Shown: positions 43,241 through 54,764 of the stretch, one piece after another | Layout of the letters: each line of letters begins with the position of its first letter | Position numbering within the stretch: the stretch's first letter is position 1 | Assembly: GCF_000002985.6 (NCBI RefSeq) | Contig: NC_003284.9 | Span: 12,400,001-12,464,000 of the forward strand | DNA from: Caenorhabditis elegans | Lineage: Eukaryota; Nematoda; Chromadorea; Rhabditida; Rhabditidae | Direction: 5' to 3' | DNA length: 64,000 nucleotides | Translations under genes and position numbers: made by a program | Notes under the pieces: generated by a model | What the model was told of the DNA's origin: nothing | Databases searched by the model: none | The model's input: only the letters and a program-made list of their open reading frames with translations

Positions 43241-46200
43241 AGGTAAGACGTTTCGAAATGTCTGAAAACATATGAATCTGAATTTGCCGAATTTTGGCGC
43301 CTACCGTCTGAAAATGGAAAAGCAAAACCCAAACAGAATTCATTTTCAAAAAAATAATTGAACGTTCATTTTTCTATCTTGTAACTGAGAAATAGTGTTA
43401 TCCTTTGTCTAAAAATAAAATAAAAATCCGTAAAAGTAAAAAAGAATATTCTGAAATATGGGGTTTCTGTATAATTTGCATACATTTTTTGGAAGTTGTC
43501 TAAGAAACCATCGCATTGCACTACTCGTCCGATACGTATTTAAAAAAGCTCAATCTATTTTCGAAATTGTTTTAATGAATTTAATTATTGTTTCAAACTA
43601 ATTCCGTATTTCAGGTCTCAAAATTCTCTTCAAACATTCCATGTGATTTTATAATCTGTCAAATCCAAAAGATCCCCTTCTCTGCAATTCAAGATACAGC
43701 ATCAAACTTCAATATTCAACACAACTGAAAAAAGTTCATTTTTCAAAACATACATACTCTCTTGTAAATATGGTTTTAAAAAAGGATTCCGTGTTGTGCT
43801 CCCCTTCATTAATATTATTGTTATGTATACAGAATAATTTCATTCATTTTTTCTTACTTTTTAAATGAATCATAAGCGAGCTTAAAAAAGGTCAAAATGA
43901 ACTTTATAATCTATTTTTTATATGTAAAACGTTTCAGGTCATTTGCGCATTGTTAATTTTTCAGGAAATATGATGAAGCTCTCCTCTTTCTGTTTTGAAA
44001 AAACTTGAAAGAAAGCTATGAAATGACCGCTCAGTACAGGAGTATTTTCTATTGAAACAATAATTAAAATGTTGCTTTGAAATTCGAAAATTAACTGAAA
44101 CTGATTTTAAAAAAACCACGCTAAATTAATCATATGTCAGAAAGTATTGTACGATTTTGTATAATGTGGGTTTTCAATATTAACAAAAGAAGAACTTCAA
44201 GTATGATATGACTACACCAAGACTGTTTTGGTTTTAGATAACCATACAATTTCAAGGAAAAACACTATTTTTCTTACAAAAAATTAAGTTATATCTATCT
44301 ATTTGACCCAAAAGCTATAACATCGATAAAAAATTGTATGCGAACTCCAGTCAACCAGGTAATTTTGAATTATGTTTTCTGCGAGATTTATTTTTCTTTT
44401 TCTTCATAGCATAACTACGTTAGTTCGTAAGCCATTAGTGAATTTCCTTTCAAATTTCACTTTATAAAATCGGTTTTTCTTCCAGAAGTGTTTGCGGTTT
44501 CCATGGAAACTTTCAACCACACACCTACAAAACTACCACGTAAAATACCCCCGAGAGAAGTGAACGCATGTACCACGTGTTCGCAGTTTTATTAGTCAGG
44601 CATTCGTTTCTCTCTGTCTCTTTGCTTTTTGACAGGATCGATCACGGGGTCTAGGTTTCATTAGCACATGTTGCTATGTTTCTTCTGTTCCAGATAAAAA
44701 TCTCATGATTTTTTAGAAAATAAATCATTAGTGACCCTCATTTTTAAAAATCAATTTTCAAATAAAAACGAATGGAGTTTTTGTATTTTTAGGCCTAGGA
44801 TATACCCGTTTCTAAGCCTAAAGAGGGGTATTGGGCATAAATTTTTATTAAAATAGATAAATAAATAGAAGTTCAATCAATTTTAAAAAAATGAGAGGAA
44901 ATCACACACAAGTGCCTTGTTTTGTGCTTTTTCGGCTTGATGAAAGTTTTTCACACAGTCTGCCTGAAATCTATACAGTTTACCAAACAGAGCTGCAACT
45001 CTTCTACAGTTAATTTTCACATTACGTCCGTTTAATTTCTATAGCATCCTCTCCAAACTGAGAGTATGACGCTTTCCAAAACATTTTTCTGTAAAAAATT
45101 ATGATGGAACTTATTGCGAAAAAAACCTCTTACTATTAGTTTTATCGTAATATCTCCAAAATTAAAAAAATATATATATATATTGAAAAAAAAAGCTAGC
45201 ACCCTTTTGACAATTTTCGATAAAACCTTGTAATTCATGAAATAATCTGGTGATAACTTGGTTAGAAATTAAAATGGTTTGAAATTTGGAAATTTCAAAA
45301 TACATATGAACGTGGCTACCCGCCGAGTCGTGTAGCTTGTTTTGAAGTACTCAAATTTCCAGAGGGTCGTTCCCCACAAAAAATGTTTCAGTTGTTGAAA
45401 TAATGCAAATGAGCCTTAGGTATATTCGAAAGCGTATTTGATCAGGTTATCATTCTTCATATATTTAGCTTGCTGGAGGATGTGCATTGAATGTTTTCTT
45501 TTTCTCTATTGCTCACACTTTGAACGTTCTCCTCCTGCTGTTTTCTGTTCATCTCCCTCTCTCCCTCCGCTCCCTTTCCAACGCACTCTTTCCGACTTCT
45601 CCACGGTCTTCATTTCTCAAACAACCGCTTTTATTCCGCAACCCACCGCAGTCTTTTCTCGTTGTCCAACTAGTACGCATACACCCTCATTTTCTAATTT
45701 CTTACATATCGAACGCTTGTGTTTTTTCTATTGAATGCGATTCGTTTGAAAAAACGTTTTGTTTCTAGCTCTAATTTTGAAATTCATATTTTTATTTTTC
45801 AGATGGAACATCTTTCTTGTAAATCATCATGCGGGTTTGTATATAAAATCAAAACTGGTTTCATGGCATATTTCCTGAACTCGCTAACATGTTTTCTATT
45901 AATAACTGACTCAGTTCGTTTTTCGAATAAACGCTTTCATGGGCTTTTTTTTTTAACTTTTTCAAACTTGCGCTACTATTTTTTTTGGAAAATAGAAATG
46001 GAATTTTTAGTTGATCAGCCAAAAAGATTTAAGACTTTTCTAAAAATGTTTGCATAATGACAGTTTGTGAAATATTCTTGACTTACTTGACATACAAATA
46101 TGAACATATTAGTTTTTGATAAATTCAGTAATCGCTTATTAAAAACGATTTTCAGAGCTTGACATTTTCCGGCCCTTACTGTAAGGATACTGTAGGAGTA

Positions 46201-47711
46201 CGTTTATTTATAAATAGATTTTTGCGTTTGGAAGTTGAAGGTCGCTCCGTGAACGCGAATGACAACATTTTCTTAAAAAGGGTCCACAAATACGATTCAC
46301 TTGTTGTATTTGTGAACTCAAAACGGTCCCAAAAGTGTTTCTTTTCAAATCATATTTTTTGAGTAATTAAACTAAAATTTCCAATTTTCTAATGTTCCAG
46401 GTTGACCAATAAAACCGCTATGTACTTTATGACCGGTTAATGTCAACCTACACCAATCGGTAATTGCTTTCAATTCCGGAAACAAACTTTGTTGAGTTTA
46501 TGCCCATTTACGTCCATTTTTAAAGACAAAGCTAACTTCATGAAGAGAAAACCAAAAATGTTTTTCTCAGAGTTTATTTTGGATATTCAGTTTAGTCGAT
46601 TAGATTTCTAAATTGCGAAGTACTGTTCCTTTTGTTTATTTTTTAACTTCCAGTGTTTCCATTGTTGAGTATTTCCACGATATCATAAACGATCGCAGTG
46701 TAGCCGGCTGAAGTATACAAATTCTGTCGAATTGATAGAGTTGCTGACTGTGTATATACAGATAAGGAAACCCCTTTTCCGAGGGAGACAAATGATAAGG
46801 ATGGACATCAAGACTAAATGTCCGAAGTGTTTTCTTTTTTCTGCAAAAAAAAGAACGGCGGGGAAGATGATGCAAAGTGTCGGAAGATGGGGAAATACCT
46901 ATATGTACCTAACTTTCAGCGAAAAAAGTTATCATTGAAATTTGGTTTTAGAAAAAATCGTGGATAGTGTTCAAAGTTGATTTTAAATACAACAAAGAAT
47001 TTGGTTTTCGTTGAAAAATCATTTGGCATTCAAATTAACGCAATACCAATATTGTTTCTCGTTTTTCAGCTTGTTCAAACAAAACACAACCTCTGAGCTC
47101 ATCATGTAATACACAGAAATATTTGTGTTGCCTTTGCTGTCTCTGCTTTCCCCTTTCTCAATTTCAATCGATATCCGCATTCCGCCTTTTTTTTTCAAGC
47201 AAATCTATCCACACAGGATGGAAAATATTGCAAGATGGCTTTGAAGATGAAGACGAATGGGTGAAAATAAACAAAAGTGAGATGTTAGGACATCTCATCT
47301 TTGCCTATGTTTTAATCTAAGAAGCTTTCTTTAGTTTCTTGCCCTAGATTAATCTCATCTCTCAGCACTTTAGCACATTCCTCATTCCTTTCAGTTCAAA
47401 GTATTTCGAGCAAATAACCCCATAACAAAATTTATAACTGTGGAACAATGTGGGCGAGATCACAATTTATTGTGTTTTTCGGCTCGCAGAGCACATTCAT
47501 TCTTTCTACTAATGTTCATAGCAACGGGAAGTACAAGTAGGCTAAAGGTCGATGCATGCTTTTGTTTTTTTTTCTTGGATTTTTTCTTGGAAATGAGCAT
47601 GCGTGTTAATTTTCTAAGAAAACTTATCAAGAATTTTGGGCGATATTTGGTTGATATGAGGCGTTGTTCATATTTGTGGTATTATGGCTCAAAATCTAAA
47701 TAATGTGTTCT
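43241..47711. other. intergenic with a pyrimidine-rich promoter-like block
   Basis: Includes the tsct-1 3' end (AATAAA-like motifs near 43,415) and a strong CT-rich stretch at about 45,480-45,720. A TTTTTCAG|ATG (about 45,803) with a short open frame MEHLSCKSSCGF before GTATAT could be an upstream exon of the 49.9-kb gene, but the phase does not prove it. ORFs at 46,159-46,362 (+) and 46,636-46,875 (-) are unsupported. Confidence 0.4.
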
Positions 47712-48478
47712 AATTAGGGGTGGCAAGAGTGCGACCTAGGTCGCTAGGTCGCTGTTTTCATTTAGGTCGCATCGCGACCTAGGTCGCATTGCGACCTGCG
47801 ACCTAGCGACCTGGGTCGCATTGCGACCTGCGACCTAGCGACCTAGGTCGCATTGCGACCTGCGACCTAGCGACCTGCGACCTTGCGACCTGGGTCGCAT
47901 TGCGCTTTGCGACCTGAAGTACTGACATTTTTTATACTAACAAATTGCTACAAATCATTTATTTTACATTGTTTTCGATTTCTTATCCATAAGACACCTT
48001 GTCGAAAAAAGTTAGAACAGCCGACATCCGCCGGATTTGCTGCTTTTTTCTACGTTTTTAATTCGAAAAGTGGAAAATTAAATTTTAGAAACAACAAAAA
48101 CCACAAAAACGTGAACTTTTTGAAACAATTTGCTGAAATGCATGGTTTTATTTGTAGAAATGAATTCTTTGTTCCGTACTTTTGAAAAAAAACTACGCAT
48201 AAACTTATAAAATCTTAATAGAGAAAATGTTATTGGAATATACATATTCTGCAATCTTTAGTTTTCGAGTTATACAGTTTTCGAGTTATACGATTTTAAC
48301 AACTCAAGTGAATCAAAACCGAAAGAGAACAAAATGTCGGTAATTCAGGTCGCAATGCGACCTAGGTCGCTAGGTCGCAGGTCGCTAGGTCGCAGGTCGC
48401 AATGCGACCTAGGTCGCGATGCGACCTAACCCTCTAGGTCGCAGGTCGACCTAGGTCGACCTATAGCCACCCCTAATT
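47712..48478. mobile_element. 0.77 kb inverted-repeat element with arrays of GGTCGC/GCGACC palindromes
   Basis: Ends AATTAGGGGTGGC (47712-47724) and GCCACCCCTAATT (48466-48478) are perfect inverted repeats. About 180 bases of repeated GCGACCTAGGTCGC-type words follow on the left (47735-47912), and about 110 bases of the inverted array lie on the right (48348-48455). The centre is ordinary AT-rich DNA. No transposase; the plus-strand ORF at 47,883-48,185 is incidental. Confidence 0.8.
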
Positions 48479-49897
48479 CTAATATATCAGGAGATGTTTA
48501 AAAATAGTTCATGACTGCCAGATAAACACACAATTTTCAAAGCAATGTATCCGTTTTGTTGTTGTCAACTTAGGTATTAGTGCATGCGTGGTTGTAATAA
48601 GCACAAAGCTGAAATATCTAATTTTAGGAAAAGCACGTAAACTTTCTTGTTTTATCATTATCAAGTTTCACTGTAAAGTTTTTTATTATTTTCAAGTTGT
48701 CTATGGTGGAGAAATAAAAAGGTTATAGTTGAAACTTTATTGTCTTATCAGTAGTCAAAAAATTTTTGAAAACCCTCACTTTTCTGAGGTGTATTTTCTA
48801 TTTTTCCAGAAGTCATATCAAACATAATACAGTAGGGTTCTAGCAAACTTTAGTGAACATTCATTGTTTGAGTGGTCTTTCCAGTTGCAACAAATACTAC
48901 GTATTTAGATAAATATCAAAAAATTATAAAACCTAGCTACTGTACCAGCCAAAAATTAGCTAAAATGATGATTTTATCTTTAAAAAAAATTCAAACTAGT
49001 GTTTTAACCAGCAACAGTGTAAACCTTTATAGAAGTATATGTGATTCGTCGTCAAAAATGCAAGGCAATCGTTTTTTTCAAGTTTTTTTAATGATAATGC
49101 TGAAATCTTGAAAGTTTGCTGAAATGTACTAAAAACTGAGTACTACTTTGTATTTATCTGGCTGTAACTGTTTGTGAGCTGCAATTACTTTAATACAAAC
49201 CAACATTTTTATAGCGCTTTTTCAGAGCAAAATACATGGCGTAAAAAACAAGTATGTACATGTGTTTTGTTTGTAACTTTTCTTTTGTTGCTTGGTAAAG
49301 ATGTCAATTTAATATTGTTATTGAATATCACAATATAATGTAGGCAATCTGCTACTTCAAACATTTGAGACAGCAAGACACGCAGGCATCTCGACAAAAC
49401 GGCGCTGCTGGGCAGAACAGGCCGGCCAGTGTCGGCAGTGGAAGAGGGCGACGGCGACCGTCCGTCTTTTGGCCGCATGTTCTCCCCCATTTTTCCTCTC
49501 CCTTGCAAACACTTTTTATTCTCTTTCTACGGTTTGCAATTCTGCCAATTCTGCAGTGTTTCGGCGAAATGAATTTTCTTAGTTTAAACTGGGAAACTAT
49601 TAAGCGGCAGTGTGATAGGCTTGGTTGCCACAAAAAAGTTACTCGTTTTGTTTTGCAAATTTACAAAATTTTTAACAAGTTGCTAAATTCCTTTTTTAAG
49701 TCTTTTTTAAATATACAATTCCAATGCAAAAAAATATCCCAATGCGTCACATGTTCTATATTTTCCTTCATCACTCCTCGTCTTGCATGTTTTTCAAATA
49801 CAACTGTTATGTGAATACCCTTTCTGAAAGAAAATTATTATTTACGCCCAACGTTCTTTCAGTTGACTTAACATCACTCAATAGTTTCCTTTTTCAG
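48479..49897. other. intergenic/upstream region of the 49.9-kb gene
   Basis: Mostly AT-rich. A GC-rich block at about 49,375-49,480 (GGCCGGCC, CGTCCGTC, GGCCGC) followed by CT-rich sequence looks like the promoter. A TTTTTCAG acceptor at 49,897 begins the coding exon, implying trans-splicing or an upstream UTR exon. Confidence 0.4.
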
Positions 49898-49916
49898 TTA
49901 CTTGGGTATACTCATA

Positions 49917-50927
49917 ATGGAAGAACCCCACCCAGCACCAAGGAATGATCGAGATGCGGAAGGTGAAGAGGCTAGGCACGCTTTAAGGATGGAGAGACAA
50001 CTTGCAATTCGTGAGGGACGTTATCTGCCTCCACTCCCACAACTTCCACCATTGATCCAGCTGATTCCTGTGCACCGCGCTCAGGCGAACGAAGCTGTCG
50101 ATAGAGCCATTGAATTTCAGCTAAACCAGAGGCGGCAGTTTTTGCTGCAACACCTTCGACCTGAGCATTTTCAGCCTGGTGGATTCTTTGATCCGCAGCC
50201 AGAGGGAAACTATCATCCTTTGTCTCCACAACATAGTGACGAAGAGCTTGATGACGCGGAAGAGGAGATTGAGAGACAGCGACGAATCCGCCAAAACTGG
50301 AGAAACTACATGAACCAGAGAGTTGATCCCATTCCACAAGAGATCGTTGACCGCTTGCTCCGGGAATACGACAATTGGGCAAGAGCCGCGTTAAACAATA
50401 ACAATGGAAATTTTCGAAACTACAATGCGATGCTCTCCCCATCACCATCTCCATCACCAAATGCATCACCAGCACCGTCAGACGACGAAGATCCGATGGA
50501 GCACGTGAATTCTGATGATGAAGATGTCGAGATGCTTAATGCTCAAATGATGGAAATGCGTCCCAATCAGCCGAGACCAAGAAAGCGTCATAATTCTCAA
50601 GGACCATTACCGATCAAAAGGAAAAGAGTCACTTTCAAGGAGGACTCTTCAGATGAGGTTCGGAATTTTTCGGGCTTTTGAAATTTTTTGCAAAACACCC
50701 AAAAAATTTTACAATATAATCATACAAAATTCAAAATTTCAGGCCATCAACTCATTCGATGAGGACAGCTCCGATTGCAATGACAATGTTCCAGTCAACC
50801 GTAAACGTGAGGAATAAACATAATTAATTCAGCGAGTCAGCTAATGTCAAAATGTTTAGAATATGACGACGACGACGAGGGATTTTTCGGAGGACCCCCG
50901 GCACGCCACAACTCCTTTGTTGCATAG
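49917..50927 (+). CDS. acidic, probably nuclear protein with a PP1-type RVxF motif; family unrecognised
   Basis: Three exons: 49917-50657, 50743-50806, 50860-50927; 290 residues. The last intron (GTGAGG..TTTAG, 53 bp) is chosen because it closes phase; without it the protein would stop five residues earlier than the third exon allows (KREE stop). The N-terminal half is charged and Pro/Gln-rich (LPPLPQLPPLIQLIP about 37-51). A helical EEIERQRRIRQNWRNYM segment spans about 116-132, and an SP-dipeptide run lies at 174-186. A basic cluster IKRKRVTFKEDSSDE (about 233-247) follows. RVTF with basic residues before and acidic after is a textbook PP1 docking motif, and KRKR is a likely nuclear localisation signal. 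The C-terminus is DDDDEGFFGGPP..HNSFVA. No family recognised; apparently nematode-specific. Confidence 0.8.
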
Positions 50928-51355
50928 AAGTAAATCTCAAATTAACCAACTTTTCTTCAACACACTTTTACCAATTTTTCTAACGAGAAACTACCGGTTC
51001 CCCGGTGGCACCGTACGCCATTTTCTGTGAATGTTTTTTTTCAAACCCCGTTTTTCTTTCTTTCTTTCCATTTCTGTCCGACTCATTTCCGCCACATTTC
51101 CTCGCCAATCCACTTCCCCGCACCACTTGGGATCTCGTTTCATTTTCATGACTGTTCTTCTGGAAATTTAATCACAAAGTCCAAAACTCATTTCTCATCC
51201 TGTTTTATACTCTCAATTTACTTTTTGAATTAACATTATCGTCATTAATTTTAATTGGGAATTTTGAACATAATACAATTTTATGTGAAATTACAACCTA
51301 AAACATAAATATCACAGAAAAATACATAAAGATTGGAATGTATGTGAAACTGTAA

Positions 51356-54316
51356 CTAGTAAAATTGTTCAATATGATCGATGGGTTTCTGAGTGATGTA
51401 GGACAGATAACAATTCCAGAAGAATGCGACGACCTGAAAAATTAATTGAAAAAATAAACTGATTGATGTGTTTCGTTTCAATGGCGTGATAAACTGTCTA
51501 ATAAAAATTGAACCTTTTAAACAGTTGTATTTTGGTTATGATTTATTCTTCAAACTTTGGTCAAAATGTACCTGGTTAAGTATTACTCGATAATTGAGTG
51601 GAACAAAGCACAAATTCACAACTTGAACAAATGGCCAAACCTGGAATAGTATTTTTGTACGACATAAATTTTTGAGTGCTTGGCAATAATAAAAAATGAT
51701 TTGGAAGTTAGTTAGGTTTCACGCTGACGTGGCGCATGTTTTCTGTCAAAAATTCACTTTTATTGTAATTTTCATTACGTGTAAATTGCTTCTAAATCAG
51801 AAAACTTCTTAATAAAGCTTTGCTGATCGAGATAATGTTTTGAAATTATATATGTATTACTTCACAAAATAAGCAATTCTACTACAATCAACCTTATTTT
51901 TCACATAATTTTTAACAGTTAGAGGCCTTTAAATGTTTATAATACAAGTTGAAAAACAGTTTTCAGCAATATGGTGATGATGCTATTGATACTTTATTTT
52001 TATTCGAACTATTTCTCCTCAGCATCAGTTTTTGTTCGTCTTCCTCCAAATCTATGTTGATCCAATCCTCATTTTGTGAATATCAATGCATCCTCTTTTT
52101 ATTGTGCACTCTTTCAATTTCGGGATAAAGCTCTGCTCTTTTGGCGAGGACGAGTCGCAAATGCGACACTCGCGCACACGACGACGAATCGCACCAGCGA
52201 TTCACCACGTCGCAACGACAAAACTCGCATCGCCGATAACGAAGAGGACCGCCGGTGCGACATAGATGTCGCAATGGAAACCCGTTGGCGACTTGCGAAT
52301 CGCTCCGACGACACCGCCGGCGATGTGGACTCGCAATGTTGGAGCAGTTGGATGTTGCGTGTCCGCGTCGCGACGAGCCAGCGATAGGCGACAAATGCAG
52401 GCAGCAGTGGCTCAATTGCGGCGACGACCCGCACATTTTCTCGGCTGTCTCTTTTCGTTGAGACGCCTTGCTGGGAGATGAGGCGCGAAGAGAAAGGAGT
52501 CCTCATTCTGTCATTTGGAGAGGGAAAAATGGGTGAGAGAAAAAGAAAAGGTAATAGAGATGTCCAGTGTGTGTTCCGATTAGAAGAAAGTTTCGAAATT
52601 TGAGGGAACTGGGTTGAGCGCAACGAATGTGAAATCAGAGATTAGTTGTGATAATTAAGAATGTTAAAATAGAAAAAAAATATATGTTGTGTCATTTTAT
52701 GTTTTAATTTTATTAACTGATTTACCCAAAATTGAAACAAAGCATAGCGCCAGTAGATAATGTTCAAAATTGCTTTTATGGAGCTAGTTACATATTTAAG
52801 TAAAACTTTCTAAAAACTATTTCTAAAAAGTTGTATTACTATCAAAAAGTGGCATTTTCCTTGTTTACAACTATTTAAACTTCATTCGCCGACCAAATAA
52901 TTTACTACAAGCTTGATATTTTTATTGTATTTTAATAATTTATGGTTGAAGATTGTATGGCTTTATACGGGCACTTTTAATTTTTTATTATTAGCTAATT
53001 CGTCAAAACTGTAACTGAGAAACTTAAGTCTAAACAATCTTTGAATTGTTCATCTAATCTTTGAATGAAGCTTTGAAAATGAATGTATTTTTTCCTAATT
53101 TTCCAAAAAAATGTATGTACCTTTAAACTTGTTGCATAAATGTTGAACCAATCTTCTTTTAGAAGATCCCACGACTTTTCCGCTGATTGGTGTTGCAATA
53201 GCCGGAGATTGAACAGTATTGCGGCGTTAAAGCAAGGACTAAAACAGAGCTGGAAAATTGTATTTTAAAGGTTGTTATTTTTATAAATTTGATGTTAATC
53301 ACCTGGTCAATGCAAAGTTTTTTAACAAGAAGTAGTGATTTATTATTTCCTTTCACTTTTTCCAGCAAACGAAACCATATGAACAATGATGGCGCCTGAA
53401 TAAACTATAAAAAAAATTTCTTAAAGGCAAGTTTCACCATAAAACAACTTGACAAAAATGAAAATCGGGCCGTCCTCCAACGATCCCATTCTTGGTTATG
53501 CGATAAGTATTGCGCTAAACAGTCACCAGATCCACTGATTGTTCCTGGAAAGTACTCTTCATATTTCCAAATTTATAACCAATTATCTATCCTCTTTCTT
53601 CTATCAAGCAACTTGTCTTGCCTGAACCAAACCATCACAACACGAAAGATGCGCAAATACATTGTTGGCGCGTTTTGTGTGCACAATTTAGTTTTTAAAT
53701 CATAGAGTGGTCAATTTTAATTATGTAATCGGTTTTTTGCTGTCACCCTGATATAAATTTTAAATATTTGATTCAATACGTTTTCGATCAATTTTTTTTA
53801 AGTTTTGTTCATTTGTTTATTAAATATGAATATCAGGCTATCACGTTTCAGTTTATCGATAATTCGATTCCGGTCAACCAGAAAAAGTCAATTGGGAAAC
53901 TTCAATTCTTGGATATATCCTGTTTTTGGGAAATAGTTGTCTTAAATTAGCAGAAAGATAAGATAAATATTTTTTTCAAGAAGAATGTTCACAACGAATG
54001 TAAATAGAGCAATTTCAAAAAATTGAGCTGGAATAACGAAAGAGCAATTTATTGTGTTTAAAACAATTTTTAATTAGTTCTAGCTTACTTTTCTATCCGA
54101 TAAGTCTCTAACATAATAAGGTTTGCTTATAAATTAACGTAGGATTTACTTTTAAAACAAATTCAGCTAAACATGTTTATATTGCCAATCTTGTCTTAAA
54201 ATTTGTGTTTCCTTTTTTATCATGTTCCTCGAGTTTCCATACTCACCAGCTATGCACATCTGCGTTGAAAGTGGATTTGTTGCTAATCTTCGTCGAATAA
54301 ATAGTATTATTACCAT
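51356..54316 (-). CDS. Mpv17/PMP22 family membrane protein
   Basis: Six exons, 5' to 3': 54316-54247, 53544-53438, 53395-53303, 53249-53121, 51640-51572, 51433-51356. They sum to 181 residues, the usual family length, with every phase closing. Signatures in order: RRRLATNPLSTQMCIAG, GSGDCLAQYL, RTARFSFLSSCFM, KKLCIDQ, WDLLKEDWFNIY, VWPFVQVVNFCFVPLNYRV, FFWNCYLSY. These match the Mpv17 pattern (NPL.TQ, GD..Q, W..WP..Q..NF..VP..R, W..YLS). Family members are small four-helix proteins of mitochondrial or peroxisomal membranes that affect mitochondrial DNA maintenance and redox balance; which organelle applies here cannot be told from sequence. Start chosen at MVIILF (54316); an upstream in-frame Met at 54430 would add 38 atypical residues. 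Head-to-head with the WD-repeat gene. Confidence 0.93.
52130..52450. other. GCGA/TCGC-rich island in the large Mpv17-like intron
   Basis: About 320 bases with very dense TCGC/GCGA words and high CpG, inside a 1.5 kb intron that is otherwise AT-rich. It is open on the minus strand for 169 codons (52,623-52,114) and partly open in other frames, because TCGC-type words contain no stops. The vocabulary recalls the GGTCGC element at 47.7-48.5 kb, but no terminal repeats were found. It may be a regulatory island or a degenerate repeat; a coding role is not supported. Confidence 0.45.
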
Positions 54317-54764
54317 AATTGTATCCCTGAAACTGTTTTTATATTCAATAATTCTCCAAATTTTGCCTGAAACTATTGAAAAATAGACTAACAGCTTATT
54401 CACAAGCTGCAATTCACACGTACGTGCCAAACATCAATACGAGCGTTTGTACTAAAGTCCACTTTCTCAATGGAGCGCGTTTACTGTGGTTAGGAAAAAA
54501 TTGCGTGGCCTAGATACCACCGAACGCGCGCACCTTACCTTTTCTCCCTGTGTTTAGTGTTGTCCCCATTTTATATCTCCCCCTCCTCTCTGCCCACTAG
54601 TCTGTTAAATTATCGATTTTAATCCTCTTCTTTTTCATTCTAATTCCAAACAAATCAAAACTTTCTTTTTGAAACAAACGTTCTTTAATGATTTATATTT
54701 ACAATTTTTGTCCCAATTTTTTAATACCAAAATATTATATTCAGAGTAGCGACCTCAACTCGAA
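54317..54764. promoter_or_regulatory. shared upstream region of two divergent genes
   Basis: 448 bases separate the start codons of the Mpv17-like gene (-) and the WD-repeat gene (+). A CG-rich core near 54,515-54,535 (GAACGCGCGCACC) is followed by a CT-rich tract on the plus strand. A TTCAG acceptor lies 20 bases before the WD gene ATG. Confidence 0.4.

Noticed and set aside
45438..45768. Ser/Pro/Phe-rich ORFs near 45.5 kb
   Set aside because: They translate a pyrimidine-rich tract typical of promoters.
47883..48185. 100-codon plus-strand ORF
   Set aside because: It begins in the GGTCGC array and runs through the core of the mobile element; no coding bias.
49972..50475. 167-codon minus-strand ORF
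   Set aside because: Antisense shadow of the main exon of the 49.9-kb gene, whose splicing and codon use support the plus strand.
52114..52623. 169-codon minus-strand ORF in an intron
   Set aside because: Its length is explained by stop-poor TCGC/GCGA words; it has no splice support, so it is kept only as a sequence island.
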